NCBI GenBank assembly: GCA_009809945.1 | Contig: WTPW01001675.1 | Location: 1 to 64,000, forward strand | Source: Gigaspora margarita | Taxonomy: Eukaryota > Glomeromycota > Glomeromycetes > Diversisporales > Gigasporaceae | DNA: 64,000 bases | Reading direction: 5' to 3' | Part shown: positions 44,740-55,233 of the stretch, piece after piece | How the letters are laid out: the number at the start of each line of letters is the position of its first letter | Position numbering within the stretch: the stretch's first letter is position 1 | Program-made: the position numbers and the translations under genes | Notes under the pieces: model-generated | What the model was told of the DNA's origin: nothing | The model's database searches: none | Seen by the model: only the letters and a program-made list of their open reading frames with translations

Positions 44740-47454
44740 ATTTGATATTTTATATCAATATTATTTTGTTCAGATAAAAAATATNATTCATTATTTTNAT
44801 TACTTTNATTATTTTCATCAATTTCATTATTTTCATTTTCATCATTATTTTCTTCATCATCTATATTTTCTTTTTTGTCACTTTCTAATCTTTCTACAAA
44901 TGACTTAACATTATCAAAAACTCCTCTTTTATAATATTGAATACAATACTTACATTTATTTTCTATTTTTTTTATAGCTACAAATTAAAATTATTCCATT
45001 TGATTCATTAGTTTCCATAAGTATTTGTTTACATTCATCACATTGATCTAATGTAGGTGGAAATGATGAATGATATCAGTAGGAAAACATTTAATATCTA
45101 CTGTTTGTTGAAGATTTGATAATATAAATTTTTTTTTGGTTTTGTTAAATTTGGGTTTTCCAATATTTTTATAAATAGAAGAAAATGTTTCTAATAAAAA
45201 TATTGATGNTTTTTTAATTAATATATCTAATGTTGATGAAGAATAAGGATATTTTNNCGTATTTTTAAAAGNATTTATAAAGGAATAATTATGATTATTT
45301 AATATAAACATTTGTTTTCTTATAGTATCTGCTAAGTCTCTTGAAGTTGTATTTGCTCAAATTTTGCTATGAGTATTTTCAACAAAATAATCATTAAAAT
45401 ATATAAGATAAAATTGTAATAATTTAGCAAAAGGATGTTTAGTTTCTTTCCAATAAAAATAATTAGATAAAAAAGCTAAAGGTGCTTTGTTATAATTTTT
45501 TTGACTCCAACATAATGCAAATGTCCAAATTCAAAAAATTGTTTCTATATATTCTTCAAATGATCCAGATATATATCTAAAGCTGCTGGAATTAAATTAT
45601 CTAAAAGATCAATAAGTATTCTATATTCTATATCTTTGCATAATTTAGAAAATTTCAAAAGTATTGTATTACTAATTTGTTTCCAGCCTTCACTTGCCAA
45701 CTCTAATAAAAGATTAATTTTATAAGGTTTTGGACTTTTTGATAAATTTTTATTTTTTATATCGAATACAAATTTATATAATTTGTTAAAAAATTTATAA
45801 TGAACTATCTTAATATGTTCTCTTGAATTTAAAGAAACATGTAAAGGACCCAAAATTGGTAGAAAATTTTTATTTTTGACAGAATCATAATTTGATATGC
45901 TGGATTATTTTTTTGATTTTCTAATTCTTTTTGTAATCAAGTAATAGCTTTACAAATATGTAATTGTCCTGGCCAATCTGCTATAACTGTTAAGATATTT
46001 TGATCTAAATATTTATATAATACTGGTATATTTTTTACCATTGAAGGTGCAGTAATATAATCTGATGTTGATTTTAATAGTTGTTCTTGTATATTAATAA
46101 TTTGAATATTTTCCATTGATCTTTCATCTTTTTGTTCAACAATTGCATCATTATAAATATGAATAGTAAGAAGTTCTATATGATCAAAATGTTAAAATTT
46201 TTGTATAGTTTGATTAGTCCATTGAAAATTTTGAGTATTATAACTTATATCTAAATAATCCATATACTTTTCAATTAAATATTTGTTAATTAAACTTGCA
46301 TCAATATTTAATGGATTAAAAAATAAAACTCCATTATATGTTGCTGGAACTGGAAAATAATTTTTAATCCTTTTTGTAATGCATGTTGCCATATAATGTA
46401 TATTATGTAATGATGCTAAATTTGGTTGTTGATAAGAATGAATTGAGTGATAATCATCAATATTAAAGATATGCATAGTATTTTGCTAAAAGAAAATTAA
46501 TTAATAAAATTAAAATTAAAAATTAAATTAAACTATTATTTAATAATACTTAAAAAGTTCTAAAATATTCAAAAATTTTTATAGAATACTTTTGCTTTTT
46601 TTTTTATAATCATCTATTGTCTTATAGCATGCTAAAATTCCTAAATTTGCTAATATATCTATTGCAGAAGAACTATATCCAGATGCTAATAAATAAAGCC
46701 CAATTTCTATTTTTAATTCATTTGCAAATTTGTTTTGAGCTATAGCAAGAAGATAACAAAATCCAACAGCTGATTTTTTACCATTTTCTCAAGTTTGATA
46801 ATTTCTATATCTTGGGCTTAAAACATTAAAAATTTTATCAAAAAACCCATTAAGTTGAGAATTATATTGTGTAATTAATTCTGAAAAATTGTTAGGATCT
46901 AATTCTATTGAATATTTAATTTTTTTTGCTCTTTAAAAAGAACTTTTAAAAGTAAATCAAGTTTATTTTCAAATGTTAAACCTAATTAATAATACTAAAT
47001 AATAATAATTAAATAAATAATAAAATATAATATAAAAAATTAAAAAATATTACCTAAATTTGAAATATTTAAATTTTGTTTATTAATTAATTCTTGATTT
47101 GTTTTAATTTGTAATTCTAATTGATTTATTCTATTAATTAATTTTGTAAAATCACTTTTATTTAAAATAACTTAATCATCAGTAATATTAACTATAGTAT
47201 TTTTCTATTCATTATCAAAATCTTCAGAAATTTAAAACTATCAGATATTTTTTATACTCAAAGTCCACTGATTTTCTTTTATTATATCTATCAGGTTCTA
47301 CAATTATTAAATAATGGTTATCAAATTGTAATTATAAATGTATTTTTTTCTTTTGATTTTTGAAATGCATTTTCTGTAAATTTATAATAATGGCTTGCAT
47401 TATTATTATTACAATCTCTAACATTGCAAGGACCTTTATTTAGTTTAGGTGGCA
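44740..47454 (-). pseudogene. Decayed gene of a glomeromycete repeated protein family (two Cys-rich ends)
   Basis: Read on the minus strand from Met at 47454: MPPKLNKGPCNVRDCNNNN (Cys-x4-Cys), then HYLIIVEPDRYNKRK. Next is a helical part (RYRNYQTWENGKKSAVGFC, YLLASGYSSSAIDILANLG) near 46600-46880. The three longest open pieces follow: 46192-46476 (IFNIDDYHSIHSYQ, NLASLHNIHYMAT), 45545-45853 (MGPLHVSLNSREHIK, INLLLELASEGW, DLLDNLIPAALDIY) and 45048-45311. A C-terminal metal-binding stretch (CDECKQ...CKYCIQYYKRGVFDNV) precedes an acidic tail. From memory this resembles a large uncharacterised glomeromycete family, perhaps related in layout to fungal DUF6589 proteins. Several frameshifts, stops and N make this copy dead. 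Function unknown; it may be transposon-borne. Confidence 0.55.
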
Positions 47455-50016
47455 TTTTTAAAATTTTAAAATTTTAATTTACAAAATAATTATAAAACCT
47501 TTATTCTTTATATATTTTACAAATATTACTCAAAAATTTTGTTTATTTAATATATTTATTTATGTTATATATAATACAGAACCCCGAAATATCTACAAAA
47601 GGTAAGGTTTTAAAAAATTACTAAATATAGAAAGATTTGCAAGAAAAAAGGCAAAAATAAGCAAACTAATTACTATAAAAGAAAATAATTTGCCAAAAAT
47701 AAGCAAACTAAAACCCTACTACTCTCTATATATTTCGGTATCCTTATAATACATTCATTTATACATCTACATATTTGTACACTTATATATTTAAGCATTA
47801 ATGAATTACATATTTATTTATATATCTTTACATTTTTTATTTGTACATCATATGTATATCTATATATTTGTTTTTTCATTTGCATTTCCTCTTTCTAATC
47901 TGAACTGCCAGGACTGCTTTTTTTTACTATGTAAAAATTTAGAAAAGTTCAGTTTTCAAAAAGTTATATATAGCTAATCTGAACTTTATAATAAAATTTA
48001 CAAATGTTCTAGATGATTTCATTTGGTTTAGAGAGAGTTTAATAGTGTTTAGTTTAGAGAGGTTTGAATTAAAGAGGCGACTGTATACATCTAAATTCAT
48101 ATACTAATATATTCAATCATTAATTTATTTTTACATCTTGTGCATCTATATATTTATTATTCAACCCACATTTTCAATTACTTATACACCTACATACTCA
48201 ATTACCTCTAAATTCATATATCAAATATATTCAATTATTTATTTATTTTTACATATTTGCACATCCACATATTTAGTATTTGAGCACCCACATTTTCAAT
48301 TACTTATACATGGGCCTACTAAACAATAAATGCAATTAAATTATATTGTATTCAAGTTATTCAGATTCAGTTATAAAAAAAAGAAATTGCTTAATCATTG
48401 ATATGTATTATATATATCGATATTATTTATTTATTACAATTTTATAAATATAAAAAATTGCAATTAATTGACTAATTGTGGCTATGCTAGCAATCAATTA
48501 ATTGGGTTCGAAAAATTGCAATTCATTGACCCACAATCAATTATTCAGTAGCCATTCTCATACACTTACATACAAGCTTGATTATTTGCAAACCTACATA
48601 TTCGATAACTTGTATCTACGAATTATTTACAAACTATAAATATACATGACCATCTAATGGCCATGTATTGATTTTTTATCTATGCCTACATATGTTCACA
48701 CACTTTATATTCATTTGGAGATCCTATTCAATAGTATTATTATATTACAATACCAGGTATAAACACAATATCTCTAGTTTTTTTATTAAACCAATTTACC
48801 ATCACACATATTCATTCATGCGCCAGTGCTAACTCAATAGAAGTATGTTTCAAAGCCTTTGTTGGGTCTTAATCGTATTTTCATTTAAGCCTGCTATTTC
48901 TTGTTTTAATTATAATTACTTTAATTGTCAGTGTACAGAAAACAGCAGAATTTCTCTTAATCACCAACTACAAAAAAATACCCTTAGTCATACACTTTTA
49001 TTCATGCATTTACTCATTAGTTCATGAAGCTATATATTTTGTTCATACAAATTTATTTGCATAGACATCTGCCTATTTGTATATTAAGATCAATATTGAA
49101 ATATTGGTTCTCGATATTATTTAGATTAATGTTAAAAAAACAAAGTGTTAAAAAAAGGCCAAGTAAGTTTTTTAATGTCAAAAAAAATTACCCACTAGGA
49201 TTAGCCATTCAGAGATGTGCTAAAGCATCTGATCTAAAATTTTATCCAAGGTAAGATCTGAGGGATGATCTGAGATCTAACAATCAACCAATCAAAATAA
49301 ACTTCTGCTATGCTTATTTTTATTAATAAAAATATAAATAATTCTATAGTATAAAAATTTTATTAATAAATTATAGTTTTTAGTACTAATTAAACTTGTT
49401 TAGTAGTCAAAAATATATTATTATAGTATAAATTGTATTTTATATAAGTTTAATTAATATTCAAAGTTTAATCTATTATAAGCTAGTACAAAAAGATTTG
49501 CTCCTAAAAAATTTTATAATTTGACTCTAAATAAAAGTTTTTATATTTTATTAATTATTTTTTTTTAGAATTTGATGATCATATCACGCTTCAATGCTTT
49601 ATTGATGATACCTTTTTTAAAAAATTTTACATTCACCATTATAGTGATTTGATTGAAGAGTGGCTTACCTGGTTACTATAAAGTATCTAAATACTCAAGC
49701 ACTGATATGCGACCTGCCAAAGGTACTTCAGCCTTACTAGTTTGTTTTGATCTACCTTAGAACAATTTTCTCCAGATCACCAACCTGGCTTACTAGCCTG
49801 TCATGACTGCTTTTTTTTCAACTTTCTTCTTGGTAGAATAACTTCTAACTAAAATAGAACAATAAGTAAAAAGAGTAAAAAAAAGGGGATATTAAACTAA
49901 TTAGAAGAAAAAAGCAAAAAAAACGAAATAAAAAGGAAGAGATAAATGAAAAAAATATAAAAAAAAGAAAAGGAGAAAAAGGCTAAATAAAATACAGCCA
50001 TGATGATACTATTATT
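47455..50016. repeat. AT-rich low-complexity region
   Basis: No gene seen. About 47750-48320 is built from diverged TACATATTTGTACA / CATCTACATATTT words. About 48440-48545 carries a small AATTGCAATTAATTG lattice like that of 20404-21237. About 48030-48080 resembles the right end of a CAGTC...type MITE (GAGAGGTTTGAATTAAAGAG). A frame near 49570 is too short to name. Confidence 0.4.
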
Positions 50017-50024
50017 GCCTGTGT

Positions 50025-50828
50025 CAATGTTGGCACATTGTTATTTAAAATAAATGACACCTTGTTATATGACAAGTCATTTTTGTCATAAAAAAATCAT
50101 TTATTTTTTTTATGACTATACTTGTCATTTATAATTTATAGGTTGCTCAATAGCAAAAGGGTAATGCCAACATAGTTATGCACCATACTGAAATAAGAGA
50201 CAAAGCAATAAACTTGCTATTGCGATGTGTAGTTGAATTAGTTGGTTTGGAATTGACTGTCTTATTTCCTACTATAATTTGCTGTAAAACTTTGTTACAA
50301 AACTTGTTAGCTCAGTATTTGGTTGATTCGTTATCATTTTGATCATAGGTTGTATAACCAATCAAAAGCATTAATAACTTGAACCTATATTACTGTATAG
50401 TACATTGATTACATTTTGGATATAACCATAATTTATTAGTTAGTAGATAAAGCTACGAACTACAAGAATCGCTAAAAAAATTAATAATTATCAGATAATC
50501 TGGACAGCAAAAATTCCAACCAAAATTTACAAAAAATGAAAAATCTAGAAATCAATCATTCAAATCTTTAGTGGAATGTAATTTTTTTCTTAGTATTTGC
50601 TAATATATTTTAATATTATATTTTTTTTATCTATTGCGGAGCAATTAATATTGTTGTTATTTATTTGTCATTTTAATGTCATTTATAAAAATATTTTTTA
50701 TGACTTGTCATTTTGCCATGGTATTGTACAAAATTTTTTTATAATAAATGATATTGTCATTTTAAAATGATATATCATTTATTTTCATTTTCTAAAAATT
50801 TTTATGACCTTGTTATTTGCCAACATTG
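50025..50828. mobile_element. hAT-like MITE, CAATGTTGGCA ends and TGTCATTT repeats
   Basis: Ends CAATGTTGGCACATTGTTAT and ATTTGCCAACATTG. Target duplication GCCTGTGT (50017-50024) and GTCTGTGT (50829-50836), one mismatch. TGTCATTTAT / ATAAATGACA motifs are clustered behind both ends. 804 bp, CpG-poor, no transposase. Confidence 0.8.
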
Positions 50829-50836
50829 GTCTGTGT

Positions 50837-51744
50837 TAGGCTTTAAAAATTATATAGTGTTTATAGAAAAAAATCTAATCTTATGCTATATGTATTCTAA
50901 AAAGTAGAAAAGAAAAAAAATTATCTAATATCTAGAAATTTCAATACATGATCCCTCTGACCTCTATTACACCTATACAAGTTGGCAAAATTCCAAATTA
51001 CTATAGTTTGGGATTTGTCTGCACCAAATTCCAAATACATCCCAAATTAATTTCTTAAAAACTTTATTAATAATCTTTGTTTAAACAAATAGTAGATATT
51101 CTTATTGTTATAGATAATATATTTGCAAAATTTTAGACTACTTTTTTGATTTAATTTTTAAGATTTGTCTGTGTTTTGCTAGCAAGTATAATTACACTAG
51201 TTATTGTTTATTTGGTAAGCATTAAACCCAAATAGCCTAATGGGAGATTCTATTTTGATAGACACATCCTAATTTGGGAGGAGTAAACACTGCTGATCTT
51301 TTGGAGAGAGTATGTCGAATTGCCCACTTTTTTGAAATTTCAAAGCGTCTAAAGTAGTGCCAGAAAAAGAGTACCAAAATAAAAGGAATTGTAAGAGTTA
51401 TACTATACAGAATAACATATCTAACCAAGTATCTACTTCTAGTTTCTTATCTGTAGGCCTTAACAAAGCTCCAAAGTTTCTTTAGTACATCTTTGCTCAA
51501 TAGCACCAAGCCTGCCAAGTGCCTCACTTATAAGTCTACTGTTCTTTTTCATCTCTATTTCAGTCACAAAACATACAGTAAATGGGTTTTGTACCTAATA
51601 GCAGCTTTGGTAGAGTTTTGTTGTGTATAAGTATATTAATTGCATAGTTTTCGTAGGTTAGTGTTATTAAAAAATTTGGTAATTATTAAAAATTTTTTAA
51701 TATTAAATAAAATAGGTTTGAATCTGGTAATCATTTTATCCAAA
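50837..51744. other. AT-rich stretch with an unassigned frame
   Basis: The minus frame 51237-51428 (63 residues) starts hydrophobic and ends basic; upstream on the same strand is a broken peptide (SRLISEALGRLGAIEQ). It could be a gene relic, but I cannot name it. Confidence 0.3.
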
Positions 51745-52153
51745 TTGGACCACTGGAGCAAAAGTTATTTATTATTATTTGAGTTGATATAAAGTCAACA
51801 GATTGAAAAGATGCTAAGCATGTTTATGTGCATTGCTGAACTATTAACCTGAACAAGTTCAGTCTGAACAATCAAAGTAGGTGAGTATGATTTAAATAAC
51901 TTTTCACAAACAGTAATCACTAACTTAATAAAGGCAGCAATAAGAATAAAGATAAACCTGCAGAAAATACAAGTAGGCCTGATGCAACAATTTCTTACTC
52001 AGCTGTAACAAATCACAATTCGCAACCCAACCCTCGCTTCTAAAAGAAGCTGGCCATTATCAGAAATATCAATATCAACATGTTTATACTGATGGCCAGC
52101 CTGCATTAAGTAGGTAGACCAGCACTAAGATGTACAAACTCAACTGCTATATA
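51745..52153 (+). repeat. Repeat family R, CpG-depleted copy (left part), with a module half
   Basis: ATCATTTTATCCAAATTGGA / CCACTGGAGCAAAAGTTATT at about 51750-51772 is a shared-module half. From about 51790 it follows R (GATTGAAAAGATGCTAAGC, then GGCCAGCCTGCATTAAGTAG, AGCACTAAGATGTACAAACT). CpGs of the 30-31 kb copies are mostly TG or CA here. Interrupted at 52153 by the foldback insertion. Confidence 0.6.
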
Positions 52154-53397
52154 CTGTATTACTGTGAAATAATGATCATGGGCATTATTTTGAAAATTGC
52201 ATCCCCTAAAAATAGCATACTGGGTTTCGAAATAACACCCATGCGCATCCCGAAATAGCGCGCACCATATATAGCTCGATCATCTGATTTTATTCAAAAA
52301 AACTGAATAACTTTATTTAACATATCTGGAAAACATATGGGATAAGGGTTCGCTACCCTTGGCGGCTCTAATATATAATCACATTTTCTACTATAGATAT
52401 ATATATTCATCACAACAGCAAATGAAAGAGACACCTATAATGCTCTGTCAGTCCCTAGGTAAAGAGATGATCCAAAACCATTCACGGATAAAATGCCTTT
52501 ATATAGAGGGAACCCATCAAATCTTCCCATCGCTGTAAAGAGAACCGGTAACTATATTCCTGCCAATTTGAGCGAGGTTCATTCTTATGGTCCTTGCACT
52601 ACCACTTGCAGCCATGGAGCCAAATACAGCAACTGGTCCTTGCACTGCCACTTGCAGCCGTGGAGCCAAATACAACAACTGGTCCTTGCACTACCACTCA
52701 CAGTCATGGAGCCAAATACAACAACTGGTCCTTGTACTACTACTTGCAGCTGTGGAGCCAACTACCTCTGGTCCTTGCACTGCCACTTGCAGCCATGGAG
52801 CCAGGTACTCAACAGGTCCTTGCACTGCTAATGCAGCTGTGGAGCCTTGTATAACAAAAAAAACAACACTGCTTGCTTGAATTCGAGTGGGTAAGGGAGA
52901 GAGATAGATCCAGCCTTCACAAGGCGAGTGATAGCGAAAAGAAAGATAACCTTCTTCACTGAGATTCTTGGCATTAAATACTCGTCCTGTATCACTAGTT
53001 CATACTTGGCCACAGCTATTCCCCTATTACCGATCTAACAATCATAACCATGTGAATTTAAAATCATATGCAAATCTTAAATTACCTGTAAATACAAGTT
53101 ACAAAATCTCACGACAATAATCAAAGAATAACCATAAAAGGATACATAGCAAAACCTGTACATAATCGGTCATAAAGTTATCTGATCTTACAATAATGAT
53201 CGCCCTGTCACTTCGTTGACAGGCTTTTCATTTTCAAATAAATATTCATATACTCCACATGGGTGCTATTTTGAATATCTTATACATATTTGCTTAAAAA
53301 ATCAGGTTACCTCAAAATAGCGCACATGTGCGCACTCAAAATAGCGCGCAGGTGATCGAATCACCATGCAGGTGTGCGTTATTTCGCAGTAATATGG
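52154..53397. mobile_element. Foldback element, CGTATTTTCGCGAAATAAC family (copy 3)
   Basis: TA target duplication at 52152-52153 and 53398-53399. Ends CTGTATTACTGTGAAATAAT and CGTTATTTCGCAGTAATATG. Behind the ends are TAGCGCGCACC / GGTGCGC-type phrases and CTCAAAATAGCGC. The empty site is visible in the neighbouring R unit (CTGCTATATAACTGTAAATA, about 53502). It contains the 46-bp minisatellite. Confidence 0.8.
52589..52855 (+). repeat. 46-bp minisatellite, open in three frames
   Basis: Six units start GGTCCTTGCAC at 52589, 52635, 52681, 52727, 52770 and 52815 (46, 46, 46, 43, 45 bp). Because 46 is not a multiple of 3, one frame cycles through three peptides (GPCTTTCSHGAKY, WSLHCHLQPWSQI, LVLALPLAAMEPN). 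Frames of 112, 97 and 86 codons are all open. GC-rich relative to the surroundings. Coding is not established. Confidence 0.7.
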
Positions 53398-54565
53398 TAA
53401 TTATAAATATTCAATATCACATATTCATACTAATAGCCAGCCTGTGTATAAGCATATACAGGCAGAAAACCACTAGCTAGCACTAAGCTACACAAACTCA
53501 ACTGCTATATAACTGTAAATATTCAATATCACATATTCATACTAACAGCCAGTAAGAAAAATTTGATGTGCGCATGTGCGCTTTGCACATAAAAATTTTT
53601 TGTATACAAAAAAGAATATAAAACTATGCGCAAAACATACAAGTTTTTTAAAAGTAATGTGTGGTAAGCACATATAATTTTTTTAGAATACATTATAATA
53701 TTTTAAATAATGTGCATTATATCTATATCAAAAAAATATTATGATACTATATTACTATAGCACTGTATTTAATACAGTATAGTCAGGTTTCTTTAAATTC
53801 AGTATTTGAATCTAGCCAAATATGTACTAAACTCTCATAAATCCAGGTTTTCTAAATGCAAGATATCAAAAATTTGGTCTCGATGAGTTGCATTTAGAAA
53901 GTTTAGACTGTTTTTTTTACAGTTCTACAAAAAATAATATGGCATGCATAACAAATTCTTAAATTATAATAAAATAAATTAATACTAGCTATACATATAT
54001 ATATAATGCACACTATAATTAGTTATATTTGTGGTGTATGAACATTAAATTTAATATTAAGTGCACAAAGCGCACATTAAATTTAAAATTAGGTGTGCAT
54101 CACGCACCTAATTTTGGTTCTGAATTTTTCTCTCTGCTAATAGCCAGCCTGTATATGTGCATATACAGGTGGGAAACTACTAGCCAGCTCTAAGCTGCAC
54201 AAACTCAACTGCTTATAGTTATCTCTCAGCGCAATATTATTGCTTTTCTAGAAGCATATCCCATTTTAGTTTAATAGCACATATATCATAGCCAACTAAA
54301 CCTGCTATTTTTATAATTATAACTAAATATTATATTATGTGTTTATGTTAACAGCCAGCTTGCATTATGCAGACAGGAAACTACCAGCCAGTGCTATGCC
54401 ACACAAACTCAACTGCTTATAGTGATCTCCTGGTGCTATATTATTTGCTATTTCTAGGTGCATATCCATTTCTGTTTTAATAATGCAACTAATATATCTT
54501 ATCCATCAAATAAAATTCAACTCTGGTATATAAATGGACTATTCCAATATAAGAAATATGCATGC
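53398..54565 (+). repeat. Repeat family R, CpG-depleted tandem copies
   Basis: Units at about 53400-53560, 54118-54335 and 54340-54565 share AGCCAGC(C/T)TGCAT, GCAGACAGGAAACTACCAGC, CACACAAACTCAACTGCTTA and GCATATCC...TTTAATA. The same positions read CCGGC, GGCGGG and GCCGCAC in 30-31 kb. Confidence 0.65.
53779..53909. mobile_element. Possible Tc1/pogo-type MITE
   Basis: TAGTCAGGTTTCTTTAAATT at left against AGAAAGTTTAGACTG at right, with ATGCAAGATATC / GAGTTGCATTTAG inside. Decayed; ends uncertain. Confidence 0.4.
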
Positions 54566-54574
54566 AATGCTTTT

Positions 54575-54741
54575 TAAACATTTTAAAAATTTTAAAAATA
54601 TTTCAAATATGCACAAATATATTACTTATTGACCTTTGGTCATGTGACTATAGCAATATATTTTATTTTATAGTCACACCTCTATATAAACACCAAAATA
54701 GGGCATAACAGACTTGGTGATTATAGAGAGGTCAGACTGTA
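54575..54741 (-). mobile_element. Fragment of the CAGTCAGACCTCTCTATA MITE family
   Basis: Reverse-oriented left end of the 42657-43397 family: GACCTTTGGTCATGTGACTA...CACACCTCTATATAAACACC...AGAGAGGTCAGACTG. The rest is missing. Confidence 0.7.
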
Positions 54742-55225
54742 CTATAAATTAGTAATAAAATATAAAAAATATATAAAATCTATATTAACTCTTTTTGATA
54801 GTCATTTGAACCAATTTTTTAAAATTTTAATTTACAAAAATATATAGTTAATTTAAAAAATTATTATAAAAACCTTTTTCAAGCAACTTAATCAATCTAG
54901 AAATAACTAAAAAAGAGATAAAAAAGATTTTTTAGTCTTTGGTTTCCTGGTATAAAGCTTGGAAACTTTGGAGTAAAAAGTTTGTATAGCCAAATATTTT
55001 TGTTAAGTGTTTTAGAAAAAAAATTATTTTTTTTATAATACTTGTATCTTTAATAAAGATGTATCAGTTCTAAAAAAGACCAGTTCAGGACTGGTACTGA
55101 ATTGGGACTGATAAGGACTGTGGAAATATTAAAAAACTAGTCCTAGAACTGGTCCTTGTAAATATAACTGTGATATTTGTATTACCCAATCAAATTTTTT
55201 GATCAGGTGTAATATAGATCATATG
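54742..55225. other. AT-rich stretch, no gene
   Basis: Only a short GGACTGGTACTGAATTGGGA-type repeat near 55080-55160, resembling the CTGGTTC-rich subterminal parts of the hAT transposon that follows. Confidence 0.4.
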
Positions 55226-55233
55226 GGCTAGAT

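Noticed and set aside
51237..51428. Membrane-protein-like 63-codon minus frame
   Set aside because: No Met-initiated extension, no recognisable family, and stops on both sides; mentioned only as an unassigned relic.
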